Shown one piece after another: positions 63,798-64,000 of a DNA stretch of 64,000 nt. Each line of letters starts with the position of its first letter. Positions within the stretch are counted from its first letter, which is position 1. Where the stretch lies: positions 1,943,501-2,007,500 of the forward strand of contig CP051232.1 in assembly GCA_017792445.1 (NCBI GenBank), in the 5' to 3' direction. Below the pieces are notes generated by a model. It ran no database searches. It was not told the origin of the DNA and was given only the letters and a program-made list of their open reading frames with translations. Made by a program: the position numbers and the translations under genes. This stretch comes from Maritimibacter sp. (GTDB taxonomy: Bacteria > Pseudomonadota > Alphaproteobacteria > Rhodobacterales > Rhodobacteraceae).

Positions 63798-64000
63798 ATG
63801 GCTGGACGCTGGAAGAACGATCTGAACTGGTCCGAGGTGACCCCGAAAGCGGCGTTCATGAACCGTCGTCAACTGATTGCCGGGGCCACCGCGCTTGCGG
63901 CGGGCGGCATCGCCGGGCCCGCGCTGGCGAAACTGGGCGCAAAGCCGTCCGAGTATTCCACGGACGCGACGCCGAACACGCTCGAGGAAATCTCGAGCTA
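63798..64000 (+). CDS. msrP: Protein-methionine-sulfoxide reductase catalytic subunit MsrP, partial
   Basis: The first 67 residues, cut by the right edge. The opening RWKNDLNWSEVTPKAAFMNR followed by RQLIAGATALAAGG and the ALAKLGAKPSEYSTDATPNT linker match MsrP (YedY), the molybdopterin enzyme repairing periplasmic methionine sulfoxide. NRRQLI is a twin-arginine motif for Tat export. A GGAGG ribosome site lies 8 bases before the ATG. The molybdenum-binding part and the MsrQ partner gene would lie to the right. Confidence 0.88.
   Translation, partial: MAGRWKNDLNWSEVTPKAAFMNRRQLIAGATALAAGGIAGPALAKLGAKPSEYSTDATPNTLEEISS

Overview
The window is a gene-dense, GC-rich stretch of an alphaproteobacterial chromosome, most likely from the Rhodobacterales (Roseobacter/Rhodobacter group). 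Reasons: an Irr-type ICE palindrome directly upstream of mbfA; a persulfide-repressor (SqrR/BigR) type operator upstream of a Blh-type persulfide dioxygenase; the glnK-amtB pair; accD-folC; the lpxK / Kdo-transferase-like / DUF4170 cluster; and several small proteins that look lineage-specific (DUF6478-, DUF6525-, DUF1203- and DUF4170-like). I see no rRNA, tRNA, CRISPR array, insertion sequence, prophage or plasmid function. It reads as core chromosome, with both ends cut inside genes.

Layout. 0-5.5 kb: a minus-strand run (AEC transporter, S-formylglutathione hydrolase, Anp1-like glycosyltransferase, a UPF0178 protein cut by the left edge), then mbfA with its ICE box, a TetR regulator and a NYN-domain protein. 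5.6-9 kb: a peroxiredoxin divergent from ferredoxin reductase-rsmD-HAD-zinc ribbon. 9-17 kb: LysR/SDR, map, a secreted protein, sfsA, a tightly overlapping operon (CinA-N, GNAT, AhpD-like, OmpA-like) and a second LysR. 17-20.7 kb: VanZ-like, two lineage-specific proteins, a lipoprotein and a CPBP protease. 20.7-25.9 kb: accD-folC, DUF1203, BenE, MscS, phhB. 25.9-31.7 kb: DUF482 protein, GDPD, RidA, and a type I secretion ABC/HlyD pair without a visible substrate. 31.8-35.4 kb: mlaA-mlaC and a class A PBP. 35.7-37.5 kb: glnK-amtB with a strong terminator. 37.5-41.5 kb: a sulfur module (rhodanese, persulfide dioxygenase, aminotransferase, 3-mercaptopyruvate sulfurtransferase), then smpB. 41.6-47.9 kb: K+ channel, dapA, slt, lpxK, Kdo-transferase-like, DUF4170. 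48-54.3 kb: clpB, a tandem pair of small related proteins, pyrF, pmbA, cysQ-like. 54.4-57 kb: a Zur-box-preceded COG0523 GTPase, a small protein and adhP. 57.1-60.7 kb: an operon of diaminopropionate-ammonia-lyase-like enzyme, M24 peptidase and Asp/Glu racemase-like protein, divergent from an Lrp regulator. 60.8-64 kb: EF-hand and fasciclin secreted proteins, a membrane FMN glutamate-synthase-like protein, and the start of msrP.

Metal, sulfur and nitrogen homeostasis stand out, because four sites can be read directly: ICE (iron, mbfA), a Zur-like box (zinc, COG0523), an ATTC-N8-GAAT persulfide operator (sulfur) and dyads upstream of glnK (nitrogen). The best candidates for something undescribed are the Lrp-linked PLP-lyase/M24/racemase operon, the Kdo-transferase homologue lacking the usual catalytic Glu, the tandem small paralogues before pyrF, and the double palindrome between the persulfide operator and the aminotransferase gene.
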